A stretch of 64,000 bases of DNA from DASUPK01 sp963743575. GTDB lineage: Bacteria; Actinomycetota; Thermoleophilia; Solirubrobacterales; 70-9. Below, piece by piece: positions 49,301-57,850 of the stretch (within the stretch, counting starts at the first letter, position 1; each line of letters opens with the position of its first letter). The notes beneath the pieces are model-generated. The model searched no databases and had not been told where the DNA came from. It saw nothing but the letters and a program-made list of their open reading frames with translations. The DNA lies in assembly GCA_963743575.1 (NCBI GenBank), contig CAVUQC010000004.1, positions 496,001 to 560,000 on the forward strand, given 5' to 3'. A program made the translations under genes and the position numbers.

Positions 49301-50089
49301 CTAGCGGACGTCGAGGCGCCGGAAGGCGAGGTCGGTCGCGATCGCCGCGGCGATCCCCACGGCGAGCAGCACGGCGAGCGAGCCCAGCGTGGCACCGTTT
49401 GCGAGCTGGTCGTTACCGACGGCCCAGTAGAAGAGGGACGCGAACCGAAGCGGCTTGATCCAGTGCACCGCCGGGGCGAGCGAGCTGATCAGGTAGGAGA
49501 GTGCTGCCAGAGCGCTGGCGATGCCGATCGCGGTACCGCGGCTGCCAGTCGCCGCGCCGAGGGCCATCGCGATCAAGCCGAAGGCGATCCCGAGTAGTAG
49601 CACGGCGATGGTGGCGCTGGCGACGTGCCACGGGTCGACCGTCACCTCGAAGGCGCGGCCGACGTAGACACAGACGGCGACGACCACCGTGAGGACCAGC
49701 GCCTGGACGACCATTGCCACGACCTTTCCGGCCAGGATCCCCCTGCGGGACAGCGGCAGGACCACCAGCAGCCCCAAAGTGTCGTCCTCGTTCTGGCCCG
49801 CGATCGCGGCGGCGCCGTAGCCGATCGTGAGCAGCAGCATGATCAGTGGCAGAAAGTTCGCGTAGGCGTTCACGTCCAGCCAACCCGCAGGTGAGGTGAG
49901 CGTGCCGGTCGCCCCGAACAGCGCAGCCAGTGGAGAGTTGTCCTGCGTGAGCTTGTTGAGCTCGATCGAGTGCTTGAACGACGGATAGAGGGCGACGATG
50001 ACGATCATGTAGAGAGCCATCCCGATCGCGTACCAGGCGGTCGATCGCCGCCGGATGGCGAGGTCGTACCGGGCGATCTCAGCCGTCAT
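49301..50089 (-). CDS. ABC-2-type transporter permease
   Basis: A 262-residue membrane protein with six hydrophobic helices (AIGMALYMIVIVALYP; FLPLIMLLLTIGYGAAAIAG; VVAMVVQALVLTVVVAVCVYVG; ATIAVLLLGIAFGLIAMALGAA; IGIASALAALSYLIS; LAVLLAVGIAAAIATDL) and the GQNEDDTLGLLVVLPLSRRGILAGKVVAMV loop typical of ABC-2 exporters. It begins within the last 11 bp of the ATPase gene. Substrate unknown; such pairs often export antibiotics or lipids. Confidence 0.85.
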   Translation of the reverse strand: MTAEIARYDLAIRRRSTAWYAIGMALYMIVIVALYPSFKHSIELNKLTQDNSPLAALFGATGTLTSPAGWLDVNAYANFLPLIMLLLTIGYGAAAIAGQNEDDTLGLLVVLPLSRRGILAGKVVAMVVQALVLTVVVAVCVYVGRAFEVTVDPWHVASATIAVLLLGIAFGLIAMALGAATGSRGTAIGIASALAALSYLISSLAPAVHWIKPLRFASLFYWAVGNDQLANGATLGSLAVLLAVGIAAAIATDLAFRRLDVR

Positions 50090-50984
50090 CCTCGGGGCCG
50101 TCCTCGGTGTAGTAGGTCAGGAAGAGCTCGTCGAGGTCGGCGTGGCGGGCGACGACGTCGAGAGGGTCGTGATCGGCGATCACCCTGAGCAGCTTGGGAA
50201 GCTGTCCGGTGGTCTGCAGCGTCACGCGATCGCCCTCAGCCGTGACGCGCCGCACCCCCTCGACCGCCTCGAACACTGAAGCCGGGACGGGGGCGGCGAA
50301 GCGCAGCTCGATCGTCTGCGGCGCCTGCCGGCGCAATCCCTCGACCGTGTTCGAGACGACCAGCCGGCCGCTGCGGATGATCCCGACGCGATCGGCGACG
50401 CGCTGCACCTCGTCCAGCTCGTGGGAGGAGAGGAACACCGTCCGGCCTTCAGCGGTGGTCTCGCGCAGCAGGCGGTGGAATTCGTGCTGCATCAGAGGGT
50501 CCAGCCCGGAGGTTGGCTCGTCGAGCAGAAGAAGTTCGGGCCGATGCATGAAGGCCAGCACCACCCCCAGCTTCTGCCGGTTGCCCTTCGAGAGCTCATG
50601 GATCCGGCGGTCGAGAATCACGTCGAATCGCTCCACCAATCCGTCGCGCAGCCGCGAATCGACCCCGCCCCGGGCGCGAGCGAACCAGTCGAGCACACTG
50701 TGGCCGGTCATTCGCGGGTTGAGCTCGAGCTCACCCGGGAGATATCCGCAGCGTTCATGGATCGCGGCGCTGTCCCGCCGGCTATCCAGTCCGAACACCC
50801 GGGCGTTCCCGGAGCTGGCGTGGTGCAGGTCCAGGAGGAGGCGGATCGTGGTCGTCTTGCCGGCCCCGTTCGGACCGAGAAAGCCGAACACCTGCCCGGG
50901 TTCGACGCACAGCTCCAGGTGGTCGACCGCCACCGTCTCGCCGAACGATTTCGTCAGCCCGAGCGTCTCGAGGGCGGCGCTCAT
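50079..50984 (-). CDS. ABC transporter ATP-binding protein
   Basis: A 301-residue ATPase from ATG 50982-50984 (an upstream open part is rich in polar residues and lacks family likeness). Walker A GPNGAGKTT near residue 39, signature LSKGNRQKLGV, Walker B LLLLDEPTSGLDP and switch LSSHELDEVQRVADRVG. A C-terminal DrrA/CcmA-type region of about 80 residues follows. It is coupled to the ABC-2 permease gene and together they form a two-gene exporter. No regulator or peptide gene is adjacent. Confidence 0.92.
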   Translation of the reverse strand: MSAALETLGLTKSFGETVAVDHLELCVEPGQVFGFLGPNGAGKTTTIRLLLDLHHASSGNARVFGLDSRRDSAAIHERCGYLPGELELNPRMTGHSVLDWFARARGGVDSRLRDGLVERFDVILDRRIHELSKGNRQKLGVVLAFMHRPELLLLDEPTSGLDPLMQHEFHRLLRETTAEGRTVFLSSHELDEVQRVADRVGIIRSGRLVVSNTVEGLRRQAPQTIELRFAAPVPASVFEAVEGVRRVTAEGDRVTLQTTGQLPKLLRVIADHDPLDVVARHADLDELFLTYYTEDGPEDDG

Positions 50985-51212
50985 GCCGACCGAGGCGTAC
51001 CAGTTGTGATCCGGCGATTGTCCGAATACTGATCGACCATTGGCGTCATCCTGCCAATCCTCGCGGCAATTCTTCTTCTCATTCATTCAGCTGACGCAGA
51101 TCGTCGGTCATCGCTGATCGGATCCCGGTGGTTTGCACGGATGGAAGGTCCTTCTCCTGAGTCAAGACTGGATGGTGCAAGGAAATCGATGACTCGATGA
51201 GAGGAGGCAACG

Positions 51213-51563
51213 ATGGCCACCCAGACCGAAGAGCAGACCGTCGTCACCTATTTGGAGAGCGCGGTCGATGATCTCAACGATGCCCGCCAGCAGGCGAGCG
51301 AAGAGGTCCGCGGCGCGATCGACTCGGCGCTGAGCCGCTCCCGCGAGGCCCTGGACGACCTCAGGGCGGACGCGAAGGAGCGGACGGTGAACCTGCGCAA
51401 TCGCGCCGAGGAGCGCGGGGCCGAGTGGCAGAAGACACTCGAGGACGCGACCGAGGACATGCGCCGTGAGCTGGGTGTACGGGCGGTTCATGCCCAGCGC
51501 ACCGAGGATGCTCTCGACGCGATGGCGGAGCAGATCAAGCAGCAGAAGAAGCACCTCTCCTGA
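51213..51563 (+). CDS. Small helical (coiled-coil) protein
   Basis: A 116-residue, highly charged helical protein with repeating heptads (VTYLESAVDDLNDARQQASEEVRGAIDSALSRSREALDDLRADAKERTVNLRNRAEERGAEWQKTLEDATEDM). It resembles apolipophorin or phasin-like amphipathic helices but has no defined family. It has a good ribosome-binding site (GAGAGGAGG). Its stop directly abuts the NarL regulator gene start (51563/51564), so the two are cotranscribed. Confidence 0.7.
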   Translation: MATQTEEQTVVTYLESAVDDLNDARQQASEEVRGAIDSALSRSREALDDLRADAKERTVNLRNRAEERGAEWQKTLEDATEDMRRELGVRAVHAQRTEDALDAMAEQIKQQKKHLS

Positions 51564-52253
51564 ATGGAGACCGCTAGCTTCCCCGTGACCCCGATGGCCA
51601 ACGAGACCACCGACGAGGGCAGCACCGACGGAATCAGCATCATCCTCGCGGACGATCACGAGATCGTCCGCGACGGCTTGCGGCGAATCGTCGAGGCCGA
51701 GGGCGACATGGAGGTCGTGGCCGAGGCCGGCGATGCCGAAACCGCGCGCCGCCGCGCGTCCGGTCTCAAGCCGAGCGTCCTGGTGCTCGACCTGAACATG
51801 CCCGGCGAACCGAGCCTCGCCTCAATTCCGAAGGTGCATGAGACCTCGCCCGACACCGCGGTCGTCGTGCTCACCATGCAGGACGACCCGGCCTTCGCCA
51901 AGGAGGCCTTTCGCCTCGGCGCCAAGGCCTTCGTCGTCAAGCACGCCGCCGGCTCGGAGCTGGTCGACGCGATTCGTGCCGCCTCCAAGGGGGACACGTA
52001 CATCAACCCCCAGCTCGGCGCTCGGCTGGCGGCCACCCCCGAGGGTCCTCCCGGTGGCCTCACTCCGCGCGAGATCGAAGTGCTCAGGCTGGTGACGGCC
52101 GGGCACACCAATCCGGAGATCGCGGAGAAGCTCGTCATCTCCATCCGGACGGTCGAGACTCACCGAGCCGCGATCCACCGCAAGCTCGGCACCAACAGCC
52201 GGGCCGAGGTCGTCAGCTTCGCCCGCGAGCACGGGCTGATCGAGGAGGGCTAG
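51564..52253 (+). CDS. NarL/DevR-family response regulator
   Basis: A 229-residue regulator: receiver domain (SIILADDHEIVRDGLRRIVEA with the acidic DD pair, phospho-aspartate in VLVLDLNMPGEP near residue 75, VVLTMQDD, lysine in AFVVKHAA), then LuxR-type helix-turn-helix (LTPREIEVLRLVTAGHTNPEIAEKLVISIRTVETHRAAIHRKLGTNSRAEVVSFA). Fully intact. It is convergent with and overlaps the GAF kinase at 52213 by 41 bp, making them a likely pair. The ATG at residue 11 is an alternative start. Confidence 0.92.
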   Translation: METASFPVTPMANETTDEGSTDGISIILADDHEIVRDGLRRIVEAEGDMEVVAEAGDAETARRRASGLKPSVLVLDLNMPGEPSLASIPKVHETSPDTAVVVLTMQDDPAFAKEAFRLGAKAFVVKHAAGSELVDAIRAASKGDTYINPQLGARLAATPEGPPGGLTPREIEVLRLVTAGHTNPEIAEKLVISIRTVETHRAAIHRKLGTNSRAEVVSFAREHGLIEEG

Positions 52254-53901
52254 CCCGGCCCCGGCTGGTCTCGGGCCGGTTCACCGGCAGATCGGCCCGC
52301 ACCCTGGTGCCGCTACCCGGCTCGGAATCGATATGCAGGCTGCCGCCGGCGAGCGAGACCCGTTCCTGCATCCCAACCAGGCCGAAGCTTCGCTCCGCGG
52401 TGTCGGGATCGAATCCGCTGCCGTCGTCGGCGACGATCACCTCGATCGCCTGGTCGTCCCGCGTGACCGTGACGGAGATTCGATTCGGATCCGCATGCTT
52501 GATCGCGTTGTTGGACGCCTCCTGGACCAGCCGGTAGATCGTCGCCTCGAGGTCCGGCGGCAGCCGGCTCGGGCCCTCCTTCTGCTCGCCCGCGACGTCG
52601 ATGTCGATGTCCACTCCGATGTCGACCCCGAATCGCTCGCTCGAGCGGCGCGCCAGTGACTCGATCGCCGGTCCGACCCCGAGGTCGTCCAGGACCGAGG
52701 GGCGCAGCTCGGTGATCAGCCCCTGCAGATTCCGGATTCCGCGGTCGACGTGCTCCATGGCGACCTGCCTCGAATCCGATGACAGCTCGGCGTCGGTCCC
52801 GGCAGCATCCAGCAGGACCCTGAGGGCCCCCAGCTCCTGAAGTGTCTCGTCGTGCAGCTCGCGCGCCCAGCGGTGGCGCTCGCGCTCCGACGCCTCGATC
52901 GACATCTGCAGCTTCTCCGCCTCCACCGCCTGCACGGTCGCGATGGTGGTGGCCGCACTGGCGGCGAACGATTCGAAGACCTGCCTATCGTTCGCATCGA
53001 AACCGGGGCCACCCAGCTCGCCGACGGCCATCAGGCGACCCCGGGGACGGTCGCGAAACTCGAGCTCGGCGACCAACGTGGGCAGCCCCCGCAGCTCGGG
53101 CGTCTCCGCCTGGAGGTCGTTCAGCCAGGTCTCTCCGTCTGGCAGACTTCGTCCCTCCAGGGTCCCCGGGTGCTCGCCCGCCGCGGCGGCGATTTCGAGC
53201 GAGGTCCCGTCGGAGAGCAGGAGCACGGCCCCCTTTGCTCCGACCACGCCGCGGCCGCGCTTCACGATCAGCTCCAGTAGGTCGGGGAGTTCGATTCCGC
53301 TGGAGACGGTCCGGGCTATGTCCGAGCTCGCCTCCAGCCCGCGGAGGGCCTTCTCGAGCTCCTCCCGGCGGCGGTCGATCCCCTCGTAGAGGCGAGCATT
53401 CTCGATCGCCACCCCCGCCCAGGCGGCGAGGACGATCACGACCTGCTCGTCGATCTCATCGAACTCGGCGCCGCCCCCCTTCTCCGTCAGGTACAGGTTT
53501 CCCCAGGCCTCGCCTCGGACCAGGACCGGCGTGCCCAGGAAGGTCTTCATCTCGGGATGGCCCGGCGGGAACCCGTACGAGCGGGCATGAGCGCCGACGT
53601 CCGGCATCCGGAGCGGCCTGGGATTGCGGATCAACTCGCCGAGGACGCCGCGACCACGCGGCAGTGGCCCGATCTCACGGCGCTTCTGCTCGTCGATGCC
53701 CGAGTGCAGGAATCGCTCCAGGCCGGTCTTCTCGGCATTGAGGATGCCGAGCGCTGCGTAGGCCGCGCCGGTCAGGTCGCGCGCGGCCTCGGTGACGCGC
53801 CGAAGCAGCGTCTCGAGGTCGAGCTCGGAGACGATGGTTCTGCCCACCTCGAGCAGCTGTTCAAGCCGCTCATCGGTGAGCTTCTGCCGGTCAGACGCCA
53901 A
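52213..53901 (-). CDS. GAF-GAF sensor histidine kinase, DevS/DosS-like
   Basis: A 562-residue soluble kinase: GAF 1 (about 20-175), GAF 2 (about 195-335), HisKA_3 with RWARELHDETLQELGALR (phospho-His near 350), and HATPase (EASNNAIKHADPN N box; VADDGSGFD G1; FGLVGMQERV G2). GAF 1 has FPPGHPEMKTFLGTPVLVRGEAWGNLYLTEK, strikingly like the heme-binding GAF-A of mycobacterial DevS/DosS, in which a histidine in this stretch is the heme ligand as I recall it. If so, it could sense O2, NO or CO. There are no membrane helices. It faces the NarL regulator. Confidence 0.9.
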   Translation of the reverse strand: MASDRQKLTDERLEQLLEVGRTIVSELDLETLLRRVTEAARDLTGAAYAALGILNAEKTGLERFLHSGIDEQKRREIGPLPRGRGVLGELIRNPRPLRMPDVGAHARSYGFPPGHPEMKTFLGTPVLVRGEAWGNLYLTEKGGGAEFDEIDEQVVIVLAAWAGVAIENARLYEGIDRRREELEKALRGLEASSDIARTVSSGIELPDLLELIVKRGRGVVGAKGAVLLLSDGTSLEIAAAAGEHPGTLEGRSLPDGETWLNDLQAETPELRGLPTLVAELEFRDRPRGRLMAVGELGGPGFDANDRQVFESFAASAATTIATVQAVEAEKLQMSIEASERERHRWARELHDETLQELGALRVLLDAAGTDAELSSDSRQVAMEHVDRGIRNLQGLITELRPSVLDDLGVGPAIESLARRSSERFGVDIGVDIDIDVAGEQKEGPSRLPPDLEATIYRLVQEASNNAIKHADPNRISVTVTRDDQAIEVIVADDGSGFDPDTAERSFGLVGMQERVSLAGGSLHIDSEPGSGTRVRADLPVNRPETSRGRASPPRSARARGRS

Positions 53902-54029
53902 ATCCTTCTCCCACGAAGGTTCCGCAGTGCATCGCGGGCTACGTGAAGAGTAGCTCCGTGGAGACCACTGAGGGAGTTCCGGTCCTCAACGCGGATGGAA
54001 CCGGTCCCGGCGAGGAATAGGTTGGCGCC

Positions 54030-54410
54030 ATGAGCTGGCAGTTCGCCGCGACGCGCGTGACCGGGACAAACGAGGCGATTGAGCTGCTGGAGACCCTGAA
54101 GAGCACGCACGGCGCGCTCGCGATTGCGGGAACCGGAGCGTCCTGCGATGGGGGAGAGATCCTCTGCCTCACCCGCGCCGAGCTTCTGCCCGACCCCGAC
54201 GACATCCGGGTCGGGGAGGTCGGAGGCGCGCCCGTATATGTGGACGGCACGCGCTACGAGCTTTGGGGGCGGCCGAAGTTCCTGATCGACGTCGCCCCGG
54301 GACCGGCTGCGGGCATCGGCCTCGATGGGCTCGAGGACCGGCACTTCGTCAGCCGGCGTCAGCCTCCCGTCGCCTCTGAGGGCGTTCACGCCTCAACTTC
54401 CGCCCGCTAG
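54030..54410 (+). CDS. DUF779 family protein
   Basis: A 126-residue protein: EAIELLETLKSTHGALAIAGTGASCDGGEILCL, then DIRVGEVGGAPVYVDGTRYELWGRPKFLIDVAPGPAAGIGLDGLEDRHFVSR. The CDG segment, the VGEVGG...Y-W and the IDVxPG signature fit DUF779, a family often found next to aldehyde dehydrogenase genes. No aldehyde dehydrogenase is adjacent here. The role is not established. It is 17 bp before the diguanylate cyclase gene on the same strand. Confidence 0.85.
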   Translation: MSWQFAATRVTGTNEAIELLETLKSTHGALAIAGTGASCDGGEILCLTRAELLPDPDDIRVGEVGGAPVYVDGTRYELWGRPKFLIDVAPGPAAGIGLDGLEDRHFVSRRQPPVASEGVHASTSAR

Positions 54411-54427
54411 GGGCCGAATAAAGGGAA

Positions 54428-55912
54428 GTGAGCTCAAGAGCGCTCCAGCGCGCGGTCGTGGTCGCGATGATCCTCGCCACCCTCGCGGGGGCGGTCGGCG
54501 CCTACCTCGTCTCGCACAGCCAGCTCCACTCCAGGCGCTCGGATGAGGTCTCGAACGCAAGCACGGCGATCTCCGATGCCGTGCGCCGGCGCGCCTACTA
54601 CCTGCAGGACGTGGCCGACATGGTGGGCGTGCACGACGACGCCGACCAGGCCGAGTTCTCTCGCTACGCACACGTCCGCGGGCGCAAGGAGGGGGCGATC
54701 GTCGCCGTCGAGTGGGTCCGGCATTCGCCCAGCGGGAAACTGGTTCCGCCACGCGCCATCGGCCCCGATCCGGAGCTCGTCAAGGCGGCCGACCCGGCCA
54801 ACGCCCGGCTCGCCGATGCGCACTCCAACCCCGCCGCCGCCCCCGTTCTCGCTGCGGCCTCACTCCAGAAGCAGACCGCGATCTCCGCACCCGTCAGGCT
54901 CGCCGACGGAGACGCCGGCTTCTACCTGGCCGTGCCGGTCGTCTCACATCGCTTCAGCGGAGAGGTCTCGGACGTCGAATCCCAGAGCGCGGTCGTGGGC
55001 CTGGTCGACGCCCAGCAGCTGGTCACTGAGGCTCTGCCCGGCAGCCCGCTGACCGCCCTTCAGCTGCGCGACCAGGTGACGCCCCTGGCCACGATCGGAT
55101 CCGGCCTCGACAACAGCTTGCAGACGGCGATCGCGGCTCCGGAGCGAAAGTGGACGCTGGCAGTCGCCGGCGATTCCCTTACGACTCCCGAGAAGGCTCT
55201 CCCCTGGCTGATCCTGCTGATCGGTGGCGGTCTCACCCTGGTCGTTGCCTTCCTCCTGCGAGCGCTTGCACGCCGGCGCGATCAGGCCCTCGCCCTTGCC
55301 GACGAGCGCTCTTCGGAGCTCGCCGAATCTCTGCGCCGCGTTGAGAATGCCAACCGCGAGCTCGAGCGCGCCAGGGCCGATGCCGAGCGGCTCTCACGCG
55401 AGGATCCGGTGACTGGGATCTTCAATCGCCGCCACTTCGGCGAGGTCCTGGCCCGGGAGCTCAGCAAGCCGGAGGGCGGGTCGCCGTCCGTCCTGCTCCT
55501 CGACCTCGATCACTTCAAGCGCGTCAACGACGAGCACGGCCACCTGATGGGCGACGCGGTGCTGCAGACGGTGAGCGATCGGATCGCGTCGGTTCTCAGG
55601 GCGGAGGACTGTCTGGCCCGGTGGGGCGGCGAGGAGTTCGCTGTGCTCGCTCCGGACATCGATCGGGACGGGGTGCTCGCGCTGGCCGAGCGGGCGCGTG
55701 AGGCGCTCGCCGAGGAGCCCGTTCGGGTCGGCGACATCCTGATCGATCTCACCCTCTCAGTCGGCGCGGCCCTCGCCGAGGATGGGAATCGCACCCCGGA
55801 CGCCCTAGTTCATGCCGCCGATCAGGCGATGTACGACGCGAAGGATGCGGGCCGCAACTGCGTGCGGATCCGAGATGCCGGCGGCGCGAGGGGCGCCGTC
55901 AGCGCACGGTGA
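54428..55912 (+). CDS. Membrane diguanylate cyclase with CHASE-like sensor
   Basis: A 494-residue protein from GTG 54428. It has one N-terminal membrane helix (VVVAMILATLAGAVGAYLVS), an extracellular domain (about 35-250) with QDVADMVGVHDDADQAEFSRYAHVR and IVAVEWVRHSP (CHASE-like), a second helix (LPWLILLIGGGLTLVVAFLLRAL), a coiled linker, and a GGDEF domain with RWGGEEFAVL and an RxxD inhibitory site (RAED) five residues before it. It makes c-di-GMP in response to an external signal. Its 3' end overlaps the lysozyme gene by 14 bp. Confidence 0.9.
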   Translation: MSSRALQRAVVVAMILATLAGAVGAYLVSHSQLHSRRSDEVSNASTAISDAVRRRAYYLQDVADMVGVHDDADQAEFSRYAHVRGRKEGAIVAVEWVRHSPSGKLVPPRAIGPDPELVKAADPANARLADAHSNPAAAPVLAAASLQKQTAISAPVRLADGDAGFYLAVPVVSHRFSGEVSDVESQSAVVGLVDAQQLVTEALPGSPLTALQLRDQVTPLATIGSGLDNSLQTAIAAPERKWTLAVAGDSLTTPEKALPWLILLIGGGLTLVVAFLLRALARRRDQALALADERSSELAESLRRVENANRELERARADAERLSREDPVTGIFNRRHFGEVLARELSKPEGGSPSVLLLDLDHFKRVNDEHGHLMGDAVLQTVSDRIASVLRAEDCLARWGGEEFAVLAPDIDRDGVLALAERAREALAEEPVRVGDILIDLTLSVGAALAEDGNRTPDALVHAADQAMYDAKDAGRNCVRIRDAGGARGAVSAR

Positions 55913-56681
55913 TCTTGGCGAGGCCCTTGCCGAGCCGGTCCTGATCGACGTCGCCCGAGATCCCCTGGACGGTGCCCGAGCTGGAGTACTGCCAGACCGA
56001 GTAGCCGTGCCTCGCCCAGTTCAGCGCCGGAACCGACGGACGCGACACGCCCCACTCGGCGACCCAGAGCGGATACCTCGCCTTGGCGAATTCGAGTGTG
56101 TTCCCAGTCGCGGACCAGCTGCTGGCGTTCGTGTAGATCATCGGCTTGCGGCCGAGCCGCTTGTTCACCTTCTTGACCCACACGCGGATCCAGGTCCGGA
56201 GTGACGCCGCGGTCATGCCGCTGAACGGCGTCTCGACGTCCAGCACGGGGATCAGCTCGCCGCTCTGCAGGGAGCCGACCGTGGCCAGGAAGACGTTGGC
56301 CTCGGCGATTGCGTCAGCGCGTGCGTCCGCGGCGGTGCCCCCGGCCGCGAAAGCGCGGTGGTAGGCGCCCACGCGTATCCCGTTGGACTCCGCCGCGACC
56401 CGGTTGGTGGCGAAGAAGGGGTCGGCGCCGCACTGCCCGGGCTTCACCGTGCAGTCCGCGCCGTTGCCCCGGCTCGCCTGCACGAAGGCGAACCGGATCC
56501 CGCCGGTCGTGGCCACGGTTGGCCAGTCGATCGGCCCCTGGAAGCGCGAGACGTCGATGCCCATCGCCTTGGTCCCGGCGCTCGCCGCGGCCGGCAGGAT
56601 GCCGAGCGCCACAGCGCAGAGCGCCACGAGGGCGGCTGCCACCGGTTTTCTTGCGCTCGTTCTCATGCCTGGATTCTGCAA
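55899..56681 (-). CDS. Secreted GH25 lysozyme
   Basis: A 260-residue exported muramidase with a signal peptide (AAALVALCAVALGILPAAASA). The GH25 barrel begins GIDVSRFQGPIDWPTV, contains IRFAFVQASRG, VGAYHRA and the catalytic DVETPFSG (Asp-x-Glu, near 145), and ends WQYSSSGTVQGISGDVDQDR. It cleaves peptidoglycan between N-acetylmuramic acid and N-acetylglucosamine. The start may be Met6 (56666). There are no extra wall-binding repeats. Confidence 0.92.
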   Translation of the reverse strand: MQNPGMRTSARKPVAAALVALCAVALGILPAAASAGTKAMGIDVSRFQGPIDWPTVATTGGIRFAFVQASRGNGADCTVKPGQCGADPFFATNRVAAESNGIRVGAYHRAFAAGGTAADARADAIAEANVFLATVGSLQSGELIPVLDVETPFSGMTAASLRTWIRVWVKKVNKRLGRKPMIYTNASSWSATGNTLEFAKARYPLWVAEWGVSRPSVPALNWARHGYSVWQYSSSGTVQGISGDVDQDRLGKGLAKITVR

Positions 56682-56749
56682 CCCGCCCCGGCTGCGATCG
56701 GAGCGCGCAGGTCGGCGGCATCAATTGGCGGTAACCGGGTAAAGACAGA

Positions 56750-57850
56750 GTGATGCTGCGCGAAGGGGAAGCGTCCGCCCCCCACCGAGGGTTCCTTCAT
56801 TCGGCCCTGATCTACGGGTCCGATGACACGTTCGCGGAGGTCGCAGTCCCGCTCGTTGAGGCGGGAATCGCCGCCGGGGAGCCCGTTCTCGTCGCGGTGC
56901 AGGGACCGAACGTCGAGGCACTGCGATCCGCGCTCGGCGACGAGCCCGACGGAGTCTCCCTGCTCACGGTCGAGGAATGGTTCGAGACCTCGGCTCGCAC
57001 TCGGGACAAGCTGGTCCGCTGGGCCAACGAGAGCGAGGCCGGCCGGGCGCGTGTGCTCCTGGAGCCCACCTGGCCGACAGGGAGCGCGGCGCGGGTTCGA
57101 GACTGGGCTCGCCACGAGGCGGTGACGAACGTCGCCTTCGAGGGCATGGAGGTCGATCTCATCTGCGCCCACGACTCGCGCGTGCTCCCAGCCGAGATCA
57201 TTGAGCACGCCCGGCACACCCATCCCCTGCTCGCCGAACCGGGCGGACACGCCGTCAGCGAGGGCTACGAGGAGCCGGACGACTTCTGCCGCCTGCTCGA
57301 TTCGCGCGTCGAACCGATCGGCGGCGAGCCCGCCGCCTCCGTCGACTTCGACCTCGCAGGACTCCACGGGGTGCGGGGGCTGGTCGGCTCCGCGGCGGCA
57401 GCCGTGGGCATTTCGGGCGTTCGCGCCGAGGGGCTGGTGCTCGCGGTCAACGAGATCGCCAGCAACGCCGTGGTCCACGGGAGCCCGCCGGCGACCCTGA
57501 CGATCTGGCCGGGAGAGGCTGATCTCGTCTGCGAGGTGAGCGACTCCGGGGCGGGCATCGAGGACCCGCTCGCAGGCCAGCTCATCCCTCCCCTGGAGGG
57601 CATCGGAGGCCGTGGCATCTGGCTGGCCCGGATGCTCTCCGACGCGGTCGAGATCCGCAGCGGAGCCCGCTGCACCGTCTCGATCCATGCGTCCGCACCC
57701 AACGGCGCGGTGGAGCGGCTAGATCGCTCGAAGCAGCGCGGAGTCGATCTCGCTGAGCCCGGTGGCGCCGCACAGGGCCATGGTGAGGTCGAGCTCCGCC
57801 AGAATCGACCTAAGCACCACTTCGACCCCGTTCTGACCATCGAGCGCTAG
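56750..57850 (+). CDS. MEDS-domain sensor with anti-sigma-factor-type ATPase domain
   Basis: A 366-residue protein. Residues 14-170 (HSALIYGSDDTFAEVAVPLVEAGIAAGEPVLVAVQGPNVEALRSAL) form an MEDS domain, related to DcmR sensors. Residues 200-325 are an HATPase (LAVNEIASNAVVHGSPPATLTIW N box; VSDSGAGIEDP G1; GIGGRGIWLARML G2), like RsbW anti-sigma kinases. So it may link sensing of small molecules to partner-switching. The last 43 residues lie antisense to the end of the lactate-oxidase-like gene (132-bp overlap). ATG 56753 is an alternative start. Confidence 0.85.
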   Translation: MMLREGEASAPHRGFLHSALIYGSDDTFAEVAVPLVEAGIAAGEPVLVAVQGPNVEALRSALGDEPDGVSLLTVEEWFETSARTRDKLVRWANESEAGRARVLLEPTWPTGSAARVRDWARHEAVTNVAFEGMEVDLICAHDSRVLPAEIIEHARHTHPLLAEPGGHAVSEGYEEPDDFCRLLDSRVEPIGGEPAASVDFDLAGLHGVRGLVGSAAAAVGISGVRAEGLVLAVNEIASNAVVHGSPPATLTIWPGEADLVCEVSDSGAGIEDPLAGQLIPPLEGIGGRGIWLARMLSDAVEIRSGARCTVSIHASAPNGAVERLDRSKQRGVDLAEPGGAAQGHGEVELRQNRPKHHFDPVLTIER

